Assembly: GCF_036320965.1 (NCBI RefSeq)
Contig: NC_092271.1
Location: forward strand, 586,858 to 650,857
DNA: 64,000 nt
Reading direction: 5' to 3'
Source of the DNA: Panulirus ornatus
Lineage: Eukaryota; Arthropoda; Malacostraca; Decapoda; Palinuridae
Below are positions 16,798 through 28,426 of the stretch, one piece after another; the stretch's first letter is position 1, and every line of letters begins with the position of its first letter. The notes under the pieces are model-generated. The model had not been told where the DNA came from, searched no databases, and saw only the letters and a list, made by a program, of their open reading frames with translations. A program made the translations under genes and the position numbers.

Positions 16798-17035
16798 ATT
16801 CTTTTTTCTTGAGTAAGTTGTGTAAAAGATACCTCCAAGGTGGGTCTCTACGTTCTCATGTGAGTTCATCTGATCATCTTCAAGAGCGTGTGGTGAGATC
16901 GGTGGAGCATCTGGGAAGGAATGCATGTTGTTAGATGAGGCTGGGTAATGCCAGGGGGCTGCCTTGCTCGTATTGCTGTGAGCCCATTGGTTGTAACTCC
17001 ATGCTAACACGTGAAGCTGTACTATTATGTTGTGT
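16798..17035. other. Unique sequence, no gene recognised
   Basis: No confident coding, RNA or repeat feature seen. A ~140-codon minus-strand frame crosses it but has no recognisable domain and runs into the LINE tail. Confidence 0.5.
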
Positions 17036-17292
17036 GTTGTGCGTCTTGGTAACATGTAGTTTGATGAAGCCTTCATGTAGGTGTAGGTAGGGTCAGTCTT
17101 CTGGATAGTGTAGTACAGGTTGTGCGTCTTGGTAACATGTAGTTTGATGAAGCCTTCATGTAGGTGTAGGTAGGGTCAGTCTTCTGGATAGTGTACTACA
17201 GGTTGTGCGTCTTGGTAACATGTAGTTTGATGAAGCCTTCATGTAGGTGTAGGTAGGGTCAGTCTTCTGGATAGTGTACTACAGGTTGTGCT
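17036..17292. repeat. 83 bp tandem repeat, three units
   Basis: A unit beginning GCGTCTTGGTAACATG recurs at 17041, 17124 and 17207 with a period of 83 bp and almost no differences. A fourth start at 17290 diverges after a few bases. The near identity implies a recent duplication. It lies at the edge of a decayed minus-strand PLE. Confidence 0.93.
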
Positions 17293-17885
17293 TCCCACGT
17301 ACGTAGGTCATGGTGGTAAGCAGATCACAGTCTCCTCGTTGACATATGTATACGTAAACTACGTTGGATTCTTGTAATGTGTCTTGTTCTTTATAGTATA
17401 GTTAATTGTTCAATGGTGACGATGAGGTTCCTTGTTTTAGTTTTTCTGTTGTAGATAACTAGGTTGACTTTGCTGTTTTGTTTTCTGTATTTGATATCCC
17501 GTAGTAGACGTTCATCTTTCTTGTAGGCTTTCAACGTTTAGTTGCAGTAGTAATTATTGTGTGTTGCTGTGTTGTTTGGAGTTTCTGCCGTTGTGAACTT
17601 GTTTTGCATGAAGTATTGTAGTTAATTGTCTAAGTCAGAGTTCTTGCAGTTGTTCTTGATACACTATGTTTCTGCATGAAGGATATGCTAGTTGGATATA
17701 GTCGTGGATGGAGGTTAAATAACAATCAGTGTCGCCTTTCTCTGTGACATCTAGGAGTGGTATCTTTTGTTGACTTTCAATTCGAATGAATTTCAGAAAT
17801 GAGTTATTTTCCATCGTTGTCTTAATGTGGTTGAGATATGCTTTATCTCTGACGACTGCGTAAATGTTATCGAGATGTTTTCACT
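17293..17885 (-). pseudogene. Decayed Penelope-like RT of a second family
   Basis: Translating the complement of about 17880 downward gives HLDNIYAVVRDKAYLN, then NNSFLKFIRIESQQKIPLLDVT, then DTDCYLTS. This follows the order of a Penelope RT after motif B: YVDDIFAVV, LKFTxE, LPFLDV, TDxYL. The catalytic DD reads DN. Further down only stop-ridden hints remain (a QEQLQEL block). It is clearly different from PLE1 and PLE2. Assignment rests on motif order only. Confidence 0.55.
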
Positions 17886-19110
17886 GTTGTCAAACAAGCA
17901 GTGACGTTAGAAATCAACAAAGCGTTTGACACTCTCCCCCGACACTTCTTCACACAAAGAATATACCTGACACTATCATTCACAACATTGTCAAAAAGTG
18001 GTTGACCAACTTCATAGCCGGCCGCGGTTCCAGTCTCTGTGATAGCTTTACCTCTAAAACACTTAAACTCAGCAGGGAAGTTCCCCAAGGAGCAGTACTT
18101 TCTCCAGCTCTCTTCAGTCTCTTCCTACACGACCTCCCAATTTTTCAGACAAATCTCAGCATGAAGGTGATTTCAAATGCAGACGACCTCACGGTCACAT
18201 CAAAACACCCTGACACCATAGCGTGTAATGCATGCAGCACCACATTACACGCCGGGACCACTATATCACCCAGAACAGATTGTCTATCTCACTCTTTAAT
18301 CCCAGACAGACACGAGTAGACCTCACACCTTCCAGTCACCTTGAATGGAAAGACTCTTCCATTAAGCAAAACACAGATTATTTTAGGCAACACATACGTT
18401 GAACGTCAGTAACATCAACACACAAACAAAACACAAACCAAATGCCATTAGAACAAAGAATGACACTGGATTTGGACAAAAAAAAAGAATCTCTCAATAT
18501 CTTCTAGAAACTAATCACCTGCTCCTCTTTAATATATGTCTCATCTGCATTGTCTTCTAATTTATCAAAATCAAATATAACAAAACTGCAAACCACACAA
18601 AATATTGCACTCAAAGCAATCACTGACTTCCTAACAACCACAAACACTCAACACCTTCACAAAAAAACGAAGATCCTGACAATACAGTCCCACTGCAACA
18701 TGCAACAGCCCTGGACCCGTCCTACCCTAACTACTCCAAACTAACCACTAAACCCCCACGTAGAAATAAGATGTTCACCCCTGTGTCACACTTCAGTATA
18801 CCTCTACTCACATCCCCCCATCCCCACCCCTAACAAATTTAACACTGACAAAACACACAAACATTGAAATTACCCGACAATCACTAAACAACCGACCTTC
18901 CCTACACCCATTAGAAGCCAGACTTCCCAGACCCTGGCAGCTCACACCGTCTCGTCTATGCTCTGGTTATCACCCATCAAAACAATTCTACAAGCACCGT
19001 TTCAGAATATTACAAGACCCTTCATGTCCACGATGCATCTACCAGGAAGAAGATGCCAAACACTTACTGCTGAAATGCCCTGAACTCTGTACATAGACAC
19101 ACGCACGCAC
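17886..19110 (+). pseudogene. Decayed Jockey/CR1-type non-LTR RT
   Basis: Motif A reads TLEINKAFDTLPRH, so the first catalytic Asp is Glu. After a frameshift come KKWLTNFIAGR, VPQGAVLSPALFSLFLHDL (motif B) and NADDLTVTS (catalytic box, Tyr to Asn). Downstream pieces are SKSNITKLQTTQN with ITDFLTT and HLHKKTK, and near 18955-19100 LCSGYHPSKQFYKHRF, DPSCPRC and EEDAKHLLLKCP, a CCHC-like ending common to this group. Many stops and frameshifts. It is older than the RTE-like LINEs and has a different codon style. The exact clade is not called. Confidence 0.75.
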
Positions 19111-19125
19111 GCACGCACGCATCAT
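19096..19125. repeat. Short (ACGC)n microsatellite
   Basis: About six ACGC/CACG units just after the Jockey/CR1-type remnant, possibly its 3' terminal repeat. Confidence 0.7.
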
Positions 19126-19700
19126 GAATATCATGACAAGTTGTCCCAACCGGTTGACGTGGCCAGCTTCCTGAGTGCTACATGAGCATTATAAATATAA
19201 AAGGTATTCCTGGGAAAGGAATTGAGTATAAAACACCTACATGTAAATACTTGCAAACATTTAAGATTAAACACATAAGTAAATATTCCACGTTGATATG
19301 TACAGTATCGGAGTACATTTAGGGCTCCATGACAGAAGGGGACTGCACATCAGTAAATAACAAATTAACAGCGATGAGAAACGCTAAACAGAACACCTTA
19401 CGCAAAACGATACTTACTCTGAATCATTTTTGCGATTTACATAAAGAGACGACTGCAGCATTATACCAGAATAGGGTGGGAGTAGGAGGAATTTCATGGT
19501 ACGTCGATTTTGTGATATATTAGAATTAATATGACTAGATATATACGAAGGGCTGGCATATTCAACTGAACTGTTTCACATGCACATGTAAACTAAGGTG
19601 ATGACCTGTAATCGAAGATCACAGACGGTTCCTTATTTACACATACACAATGTTATGGCCAACGAAGGTGCAACCATAAGTGGGAAGATTCATTGATTTT
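19126..19700. other. Unique sequence, no gene recognised
   Basis: Mixed-composition DNA. The longest open frame (19329-19523, +) has no recognisable domain. Confidence 0.5.
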
Positions 19701-19819
19701 ATGTTGAGGAGCCATGGGTTCTGACACCCCCTCCCTCCCACCTGACTACCATGTTCAGGAGCCATGGGTTCTGAGACCCCCTCCCTCCCACCTGACTATC
19801 ATGTTGAGGAGCCATGGGG
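19701..19819. repeat. 50 bp tandem repeat, ~2.4 units
   Basis: Units beginning ATGTTGAGGAGCCATGGG start at 19701, 19751 and 19801. They differ at a few bases; the third is partial. Confidence 0.92.
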
Positions 19820-21787
19820 CACCGGTCAACCATTTGTTTAGCTCAAGTCATTTCCAACCTCAGCTCCTAATTATCCAGGAAATCTTTTGTTGTTTAACAT
19901 CACTACTGCGGCGGCCCTTCCCCTTGTAGCGGATCCTACCTGGGACCTACAGACACGATCTTCCCCAGACGTTTATGGGAAAAGTTCCTCACTCTTAGTC
20001 ACCCATTTCGGTTTCCCAGCTACTGAAGGAGGACAGGCGTTGATGCAAAACTGAATGTGTTATAATGTAAAACTTAATGTAGTGTAGTCTTATGAAAATG
20101 ATAATATGTAAAGTAGAATATAATGAAGAGAGTATTTCTTAAACCTTTCATAAAGTGTGATGATCAAGGAGTGACACAGGATAAGATGATCAGTAGAATG
20201 AAGACGAAAAGACCTAAGTAAGTGGGCAGGTAGAAGCCCCATGTTCGTTGATGAATGTCCATGCCAACATCTTAGCCAGACACTTGGGACATCGTGAACA
20301 ACTACATTGGTCTTATTCTGGTTGTCATCTTCCAGCAAGTAACAAACTCTCCTGCCAGGCTCTCAGGATACAGTGAGGTGTGAAACATGTCTTGTCTGAT
20401 ACGTTATAGACTCTTGATTGAACTGTCCAACCGTTTGTGGTACGTTGTCAAGACGCACATGCACACATCGCTGACGTTTCCATTATCTGTTTAAACAGTT
20501 ATCATTCTGTCGTTTCGTTGAGTAGATTATTGTTGATGTGTCAGTACGACGTTGGTCATGAGTAAGGTGGCAGCGGGAACTGTTATCATCCAGAGCATAG
20601 TATTACTGAAGAAAGGCAGACCACCAGCTCCCTTTGCTCCTCTTCCAACTCTTCACACTTTTCCCTCCATTTTCTACCTCTCTTTACCCACTTGAATCCT
20701 CATCTTACGTTCTTATGTTCTCTTTCAATTTTATAAGTTTCTCCTCTTCCCCTCTCTTATCCTTAAAATCCTTACCTCTCACCCGTCTCACCCATTAGCA
20801 TACCTTCGTCCACTAGTCTTCCTTTATTCCCACTCATCTACGTTCATAAATACATTTCTTAATCTCTTTTCTATTTTCTAATTCAAACCTTTCTACTACT
20901 CTCTCTCCATTTCCATGTTGCTCTCTCCCCTGCTGGTGAGAGCGGGTGTGTGTGGGAGAGTTAAAGTGAGATGGGGCACACTGCAGCTCTCGTGCAGCCT
21001 CTTACTGAACCTGTCAGTCAGCTGAAGAAAACCTGAATCTGTCAAACGTCTGATCACTTGACACTTTACAAGTCTTCATTATATCAGGCTGTCAATGTCT
21101 TCATCAACAGAGGGATGTCAAGATCTGATTATCTGAAGCTGTCGAACTTCCACTTACCTGGGGCTCTGAGCAGCCACTTCGCTAAAGGCCGTCTAGTTAC
21201 CTGGATCTGTCAACAACCGCTCCACCGAGGGCTCCTCTAATCTGAGAGTCAGTTGCCGCATGATTAGTTATGTTCTTGGTTCACTTTAGTTGATGCCATT
21301 AACATGACATCTGAGTATTACTGAACCATAATGAATAAAACCCTGATACGTTAACAGATACTTGCAGTAGGACGATACATTGGCTCGTTCCTTGTTTCTC
21401 GTATATCATCGATGATTACCTGATGGGTTACCTCTGTAGGCATTACATGAACCACACCAAGTGTGGACCAACATTACACATCTCTGATATGGTAAAAGAA
21501 TAGTAATTTTTTCATAAAATTTAAATATCCTGATTTTACATTTGTAGTGTCTTCATCTTCTCTCAGGATAAGATGCTGACTTAAAGATCATAAAGGATGA
21601 AGTGTAAAAACTGAATGATACATAGACTTAAACTCCTGCTCTTATCCTTGTTTACAGGGACTGGGAAAAAGAGCAAGACTGACAGACAGAGAAAACTTGT
21701 TGCCTGTAAGGCACTGCTGGTCCCAGACGGGCCCGCGTGGTTCATATGACGTTACACAGACTATGTTGCTACACCTCCCATCTAGCA
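19820..21787. other. Unique sequence with a pyrimidine-rich tract
   Basis: No gene recognised. About 20605-20930 is strongly C+T-rich on the plus strand (CTCTTCC-type runs), a composition skew without a clear repeat unit. Short frames at 20090-20338 (-) and 21058-21240 (+) show no domain. Confidence 0.5.
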
Positions 21788-22175
21788 GTGGACGCTATGA
21801 TAGAGGAAGCAGTAAACGTAGAGAGATGTGGCAGTGAACGTTATGATAAATGAGGCAGTAAGCGCTATGATAGATGAGGCAGTGGGTACTATGATAAATG
21901 TGGCAGTGAACGCTTTGAAGACGGAGGCTTTGAGTTCTGTGGTAGCCGTGGCACTTTACGATATGATAGATGTAGCAGTAAGAGTTATAATAGCTTAGGC
22001 AGTGAGTGCTCCGATAGACGAAATAGAGAACACAATGATAGATGAGGTAGTGGGCTCTATGGTAGACTTGCATTGAACGCTATGATAGATGAAGTAGATA
22101 ACGCCATGACAGATCAGGTAGTGAGTGCTATGATACGTGTGCCAGTAAGCGCTATGACAGATGCAGGACAGGACA
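21788..22175. repeat. Degenerate ~30 bp minisatellite
   Basis: Repeats of a unit like GCTATGATAGATGAGGCAGT, about 30 bp long and about a dozen copies, with many substitutions (CTATGATAAATG, GTTATGATAAATGAGG). Divergence suggests an old array. The minus-strand Tyr/His-rich frames across it are a by-product. Confidence 0.8.
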
Positions 22176-22466
22176 GCTGATGATAAATACCCAGTTGTAG
22201 AGGTCACTTCACAAGTAAGAAAACAGTAAGGGAACATGACAGGAGAGGTCAGCTAACATAAGCTGGGAATGAGGCAGGTAAGAGAAGAGGCAGAGTAGTA
22301 CAGGTGAAGCTCAGTTCCCGGGAAGAGGCAGGAAATACATCAGGTAGCAAACAAGGAGGGACAGGTCAAATGATGCGGGCCGTAGGATCTTGCTCTGGGT
22401 TAAAGCTCATCTTAATCTTGTTATGAAAAATGTAGATGTTCATAAAAAATGAATATAAGTATCACA
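22176..22466. other. Unique sequence, no gene recognised
   Basis: Purine-rich plus strand without repeat or coding signature. Confidence 0.5.
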
Positions 22467-22960
22467 AGTAAATGGCTGTGGGAGTAGTTTATAGAACCCA
22501 AATACAGACACTAGAGGTAGACGAATGTCTTTATGATCAGTTAGCAGAGTTTTGCAATAAACAATGTTCAACCATAGTGGGAGATTCGAACGTACTTTTA
22601 ACCAAGTGTGTCAGTGTAGTCAGTTGAAAAGCCTACTCGCCACGACAACATATATATATATATAAGATCTAATTACGAATGAAGCTCGCATTAATAAGGT
22701 CGAAGCTGAGGAAGAGTTTGGTACAAGTGATCACGGACACATCGTTCGTGAGTTAACATTACATGTCATGCTAGTCAACGTGAGGGCAGAGAGAAAATAC
22801 CAGATTTAGTAAACAATGTTGTCTGATCTGTACGATGCTCTTGATGGGCAGATCTGGGACAATATCGGTAATGAACAAGATATGAACGTAAAACGGAGGG
22901 AACAGCTCCTATGACAGTTGACTAACAGATTCAGATCTATTTAATTTTGAGAAGAGAAAG
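22467..22960 (+). pseudogene. CR1-like endonuclease remnant
   Basis: Plus-strand translation gives AVGVVYRTQIQTLEVDE, LYDQLAEFCNKQCSTIVGDSN and, after frame damage, DLITNEARINKVEAEEEFGTSDHGHIV. This matches the order VGVxYRPP ... VIxGDFN ... DLVxTN ... LGxSDHxxI of CR1/Jockey-type apurinic endonucleases. The SDH catalytic box and GD(F/S)N box are kept. A weak DALDGQIWDNIGNEQD stretch follows, like the linker after the endonuclease. A small TATATA insertion near 22650 breaks the frame. No RT follows. Confidence 0.6.
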
Positions 22961-23686
22961 TTAAGAGTTGATCTAATACAGGAATAATCAACGACATCGA
23001 TAATTTCGATCTTACAAATTACTTAATGAAACGTTCGTCTCGTATGGTAACGGATACAAAATCATGGACAAATGCCTTACCTTTATTGAGGCGAAATACT
23101 TTATCAGGATTGTTAACGTACGGAACGATTCAACAATTACATTAGTTAAAATGAATAACATACAAGTGTAAGAACTGACGATAAATATTTCCTACGATTC
23201 CATAATTGACATTATTTGCTCCTCTTTATTTACATAAATTTAGCTTTATATTTTTCCTCCTGGGAACATGTAGTTAGGAGTGTTCCCACACTTATCACAG
23301 TAAAGTGCGAGTATCTGATACCTTCCACCATCAGTCACGGTAGGTCTGTTGCTGCAGGACTTACTGGTAGTGAGGAGAGTGACGTATGATGTACTGACCC
23401 GAGGTTACATGCCACCCGGTGGGGGTAAGAACATGGTACACCAGAGGGAGCACAGCAGCTTCAACTACGATCATCCCGCTCCAAGACGTACTTTTATGGT
23501 CACTATTGCTCACAGAAAGACTCAATGCTGGAATGTTAATAAAACATAATAAGTTCACAGTCATAAAAACTTTGCCTTCATCATTTGAGACCAAACCTTG
23601 GATTTTTAAGACAGAAAAATGACGCAAGAAAATTATGTTTACGAAGTTACTTATCAACTATAACTTTCTCTGGCAATGTGAAATCT
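22961..23686. other. Unique sequence, no gene recognised
   Basis: A plus-strand frame at 23349-23549 (66 codons) and a minus-strand frame at 23361-23657 overlap each other; neither has a recognisable domain or start context. Confidence 0.5.
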
Positions 23687-24190
<504 letters not shown>

Positions 24191-25311
24191 ACAAAGGCAA
24201 AGGGGATAAGAGTGAGTGCTCAAATTACAGAGGTATAAGTTTGTTGAGTATTCCTGGTAAATTATATGGGAGGGTATTGATTGAGAGGGTGAAGGCATGT
24301 ACAGAGCATCAGATTGGGGAAGAGCAGTGTGGTTTCAGAAGTGGTAGAGGATGTGTGGATCAGGTGTTTGCTTTGAAGAATGTATGTGAGAAATACTTAG
24401 AAAAGCAAATGGATTTGTATGTAGCATTTATGGATCTGGAGAAGGCATATGATAGAGTTGATAGAGATGCTCTGTGGAAGGTATTAAGAATATATGGTGT
24501 GGGAGGAAAGTTGTTAGAAGCAGTGAAAAGTTTTTATCGAGGATGTAAGGCATGTGTACGTGTAGGAAGAGAGGAAAGTGATTGGTTCTCAGTGAATGTA
24601 GGTTTGCGGCAGGGGTGTGTGATGTCTCTATGGTTGTTTAATTTGTTTATGGATGGGGTTGTTAGGGAGGTAAATGAAAGAGTTTTGGAAAGAGGGGCAA
24701 GTATGAAGTCTGTTGGGGATGAGAGAGCTTGGGAAGTGAGTCAGTTGTTGTTCGCTGATGATACAGCGCTGGTGGCTGATTCATGTGAGAAACTGCAGAA
24801 GCTGGTGACTGAGTTTGGTAAAGTGTGTGAAAGAAGAAAGTTAAGAGTAAATGTGAATAAGAGCAAGGTTATTAGGTACAGTAGGGTTGAGGGTCAGGTC
24901 AATTGGGAGGTAAGTTTGAATGGAGAAAAACTGGAGGAAGTGAAGTGTTTTAGATATCTGGGAGTGGATTTCGCAGCGGATGGAACCATGGAAGTGGAAG
25001 TGAATCATAGGGTGGTGGAGGGGGCGAAAGTTCTGGCAGCGTTGAAAAATGTGTGGAAGTCGAGAACATTATCTCCGAAAGCAAAAATGGGTATGTTTGA
25101 TGGAATAGTGGTTCCAACAATGTTATATGGTTGCAAGGCGTGGGCTATGGATAGAGTTGTGCGCAGGAGGGTGGATGTGCTGGAAATGAGATTTTTGAGG
25201 ACAATATGTGGTGTGAGGTGGTTTGATCGAGTAAGTATTAATAGGGTAAGAGAGATGTGTGGTAATAAAAAGAGTGTGGTTGGAAGAGCAGAAGAGGGTG
25301 TGTTGAAATGA
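24191..25311 (+). pseudogene. Uninterrupted LINE RT segment (copy E)
   Basis: A continuous frame of ~370 codons covers the RT palm and thumb: [39 protein letters not shown] (family SPW), [32 protein letters not shown], then the C-terminal [14 protein letters not shown]. It ends at a TGA made by TGG to TGA in VLKWFGHM. All catalytic aspartates are kept, but endonuclease and ends are missing. Confidence 0.88.
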
Positions 25312-25404
25312 TTTGGTCACATGGAGAATGGGTGAGGAAAGATTGACCAAGAGGATATATGTGTCAGAGGTGGAGGGATCGAGGAGAAGTGGGAGACAAA
25401 ATAT
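24191..25404 (+). mobile_element. RTE-like LINE copy E (RT to C-terminus)
   Basis: Plus-strand fragment that begins in the RT at YKGKGDK directly after (AT)n. It ends in the C-terminal region (EGSRRSGRQ) at a short ATATATAT, where copy F begins again in the endonuclease. It has no 3' UTR. Confidence 0.9.
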
Positions 25405-27037
25405 ATATATGGTAGGGGAGAGAGCCATATTGGATTACGTGTTAATTGATAGGCGTGCGAAACAGAGAAGTTTGGATGTTAATTTGCTTAGAGGTGCAAT
25501 TGGAGGGATGTCTGATCATTATATTGTGGACGCGAAAGTGAAGATTTGTAGAGGTTTTCTGAAAAGAAGAGAGAATGTTGAGGTGAAGAGAGTGGTGAGA
25601 GTAAGTGAGCTCGGGAAAGAGACTTTTGTGGAGAAGTTCCAGGAGAGACTGAGTACAGAATGGATAACGGTGAGAACAAAGGACGTAAGGGGAGTGGGGG
25701 AGGAATGGGATGTATTTAGGGAAGCAGTGATGGCTTGTGCAAAAGATACTTGTGGCATGAGAAATGTGGGAGGTGGGCAGATTAGAAAGGGTAGTAAGTG
25801 GTTGGATGAAGAGGTAAGAGTATTAGTGAAAGAGAAGAGAGAGGCATTTGGACGATTTTTGTAGGCAGATATTGCAAATGAGTGGGAGATGTATAAAAGA
25901 AAGAAGCAGATCAAGAGAAAGGTGCAAGAGGTGAAAAAGAAGGCAAATGAGAGTTGGGGTGTGAGAGTATCATTAAATTTTAGGTAGAATAAAATGATGT
26001 TTTGGAAGGAGTTGAATAAGGTACGTAAGACACGGAAAAAATGGGAACATCAGTGAAGGGGGCTAACGGGAAGGTGATAACAAGTAGTGGTGATGTGAGA
26101 AGGAGATGGAGTGAGTATTTCGAAGGTTTGTTGAATGTGTTTGATGATAGAGTGGCAGATATAGGGTGTCTTGGTCGAGGTGGTGTGCAAAGTGAGAGGG
26201 TTAGGGAAAATGATTTGGTAAACAGAGAAGAGGTAGTAAAAGCTTTGCGGAAAATGAAAGCCGGCAAGGGAGCAGGTTTGGATGGTATTGCAGTGGAATT
26301 TATTGAAAAAGGAGTTGATTGTATTGTTGACAGGCTGGTAAGATTATTTGATGTATGTGTGAGTAATGGTGAGGTCCCTCAGAATTAGCGGAACGTTTGC
26401 ATAGTGCCCTTGTACTAAGGCAAAGGGGATAAAATTTTGTGCGTGCTCAAATTACAGAGGTATAAGTTTGTTGAGTATTCCTGGGAAATTATACGGGAGG
26501 TTATTGATTGAGAGGATGAAGGCATGTACAGAACATCAGATTGGGGAAGAGAAGTGTGGTTTCAGAAGTGGTAGATGATGTGTGGATCAGGTATTTGCTT
26601 TGAGGAATATATGTGAGAGATACTTAGAAAAGCAAATGGATTTGTATGTAGCATTTATGGATCTGGAGAAGGCATATGACAGAGTTGATAGAGATGCTCT
26701 GTGTAAGGTATTAAGAAAATATGGTGTGGGAGGCAAGTTGTTAGAAGCAGTGAAAAGTTTTTATCGAGGATGTAAGGCATGTGTAGGTGTAAGGAGAGAG
26801 GAAAGTGATTGGTTCTCAGTGAATGTTGGTTTGCGGCAGGGGTGTGTGATGTCTCCATGGTTGTTTAACTTGTTTTTGGATGGGGTTGTTAGGGAGGTGA
26901 ATGCAAGAGTTTTGGAAAGAGGGGCAAGTATGCAGTCTGTTGTGGATGAGAGAGCTTGGGAAGTGAGTCAGTTATTGTTCGCTGATGATACAGAGCTGGT
27001 GGCTGATACGGGTGAGAAACTCCAGAAGCTGGTGATG
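25405..27037 (+). mobile_element. RTE-like LINE copy F
   Basis: Plus-strand fragment from the endonuclease end (GERAILDYVLIDRRAK) to just after the FADD box (FADDTELVAD). Stops include CAG to TAG in FLQG near 25862 and TGG to TAG in DWRN near 26388. The sequence then jumps back at 27037 to the SELGKE block of copy G, forming a head-to-tail junction. Confidence 0.88.
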
Positions 27038-28426
27038 TAAGTGAGCTTGGGAAGGAGAATTGTGTGAGGAAGTACCAGGAGAGACGGAGTCCAGAATGGA
27101 AAAAGATGACAGCAAAGGACGTAAGGAGAATGTCGGAGGAATTGGATGTATTTTGGGAAAAGTGATGGCTTGCGCAAAAGATGAATATGACATGAGAAAC
27201 ATGGGAGGTGGGCAGATGAGAAAGGGTAATGAGTGGTGGGATGAAGAAGTAAAATTATTTGTGAAAGAGAAGAGAGAGACATTTGGACGAGTTTTGCATG
27301 GAAATAGTGCAAATGACTTGGAGATGTATAAAAGAAAGAGGCAGGAGATCAATGGAAATGTGCAAGAGGTTAAAAAGGGGGCAAATGAGAGGTGAGTGAA
27401 AGAGTATCATTAAATTTCAGGGAGAATAAAACGATGTTTTGCAAGGAGGTTAATAAAGTGCGTAAAATGTGAGAGTAAATGGGAACGTTGGTGAAGGGGG
27501 CTAATGGGGATATGACAAAAAGTAGTGGTGATGTGAGGAGATTGAGTTAGCAATTTGAGAGTTTTTTTGAATGTGTTTGATGATAGAGTGGCAGATATAG
27601 AGTGTTTTGGTCGAGGTGGTGTGCGAACTGAGAGGGTTAGGGAGAAAGATTTGGTGAACAGAGAAGAGGTACTAAAGGTTTTGCGGAAGATGATTGGTGG
27701 CAAGGCGGTGACTATGTTATTGACTGGTTGATAAGGATATTTAATGCATGTATGACTCATGGTGAGGTGCCTGAGGATTGGCGGAATGCGTGCATAGTGC
27801 CATTGTACAAAGGCAAAGGGGATAAGAGTGAGTGCTCAAATTACAGAGGTATAAGTTTGTTGAGTATTCCTGCGAGATTATATGGGAGGGTATTGATTGA
27901 GAGGGTGAAGGCATGTACAGAGCATCAGATTGGGGAAGAGAAGTATGGTTTCAGAAGTGGCAGATGATGTGTGGATCAGGTGTTTGCTTTGAAGAATGTA
28001 TGTGAGAAATACTTAGAAAAGCAAATGGATTTGTATGTAGCATTTATGGATCTTAAGAAGGCATATGACAGAGTTGATAGAGATGCTCTGTGGAAGGTAT
28101 TAAGAATATATGGTGTGGGAGGCAAGTTGTTAGAAGCAGTGAAAAGTTTTTATCAAGGATGTAAGGCATGTCTAGGTGTAAGAAGAGAGGAAAGTGATTG
28201 GTTCTCAGTAAATGTTGGTTTACGGCAGGGTTGTGTGATGTCTCCATGGCTGTTTAACTTGTTAATAGATGGGGTTGTTAGGGAGGTGAATGCAAGAGTT
28301 TTGGAAAGAGGGGCAAGTATGCAGTCCGTTGTGGATGAGAGCGCTTAGGAAGTGAGTCAGTTATTGTTCGCTGATGATACAGCGCTGGTGGCTGATTCGG
28401 GTGAGAAACTCCAGAAGCTGGTGATG
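27038..28426 (+). mobile_element. RTE-like LINE unit G (1389 bp tandem unit)
   Basis: Runs from TAAGTGAGCTTGGG to GCTGGTGATG, exactly the span between two identical junctions (27038 and 28427). It is a tandem duplication unit shared with F and H. It carries a deletion of the [13 protein letters not shown] block near 27700 that H shares but F does not. The RT from VPEDWRN through FADD (27728-28380) is readable with one TGA (28347 region, TGG to TAG). Confidence 0.88.

Noticed and set aside
20605..20930. Pyrimidine-rich tract as a splice or promoter element
   Set aside because: It is too long and diffuse, with no adjacent exon or core promoter pattern. Recorded only as a composition skew.
24191..25311. 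Clean RT frame as a domesticated host gene
   Set aside because: It starts inside the RT at an (AT)n junction, lacks a start codon of its own, and has many sibling copies; it is an ordinary LINE fragment.
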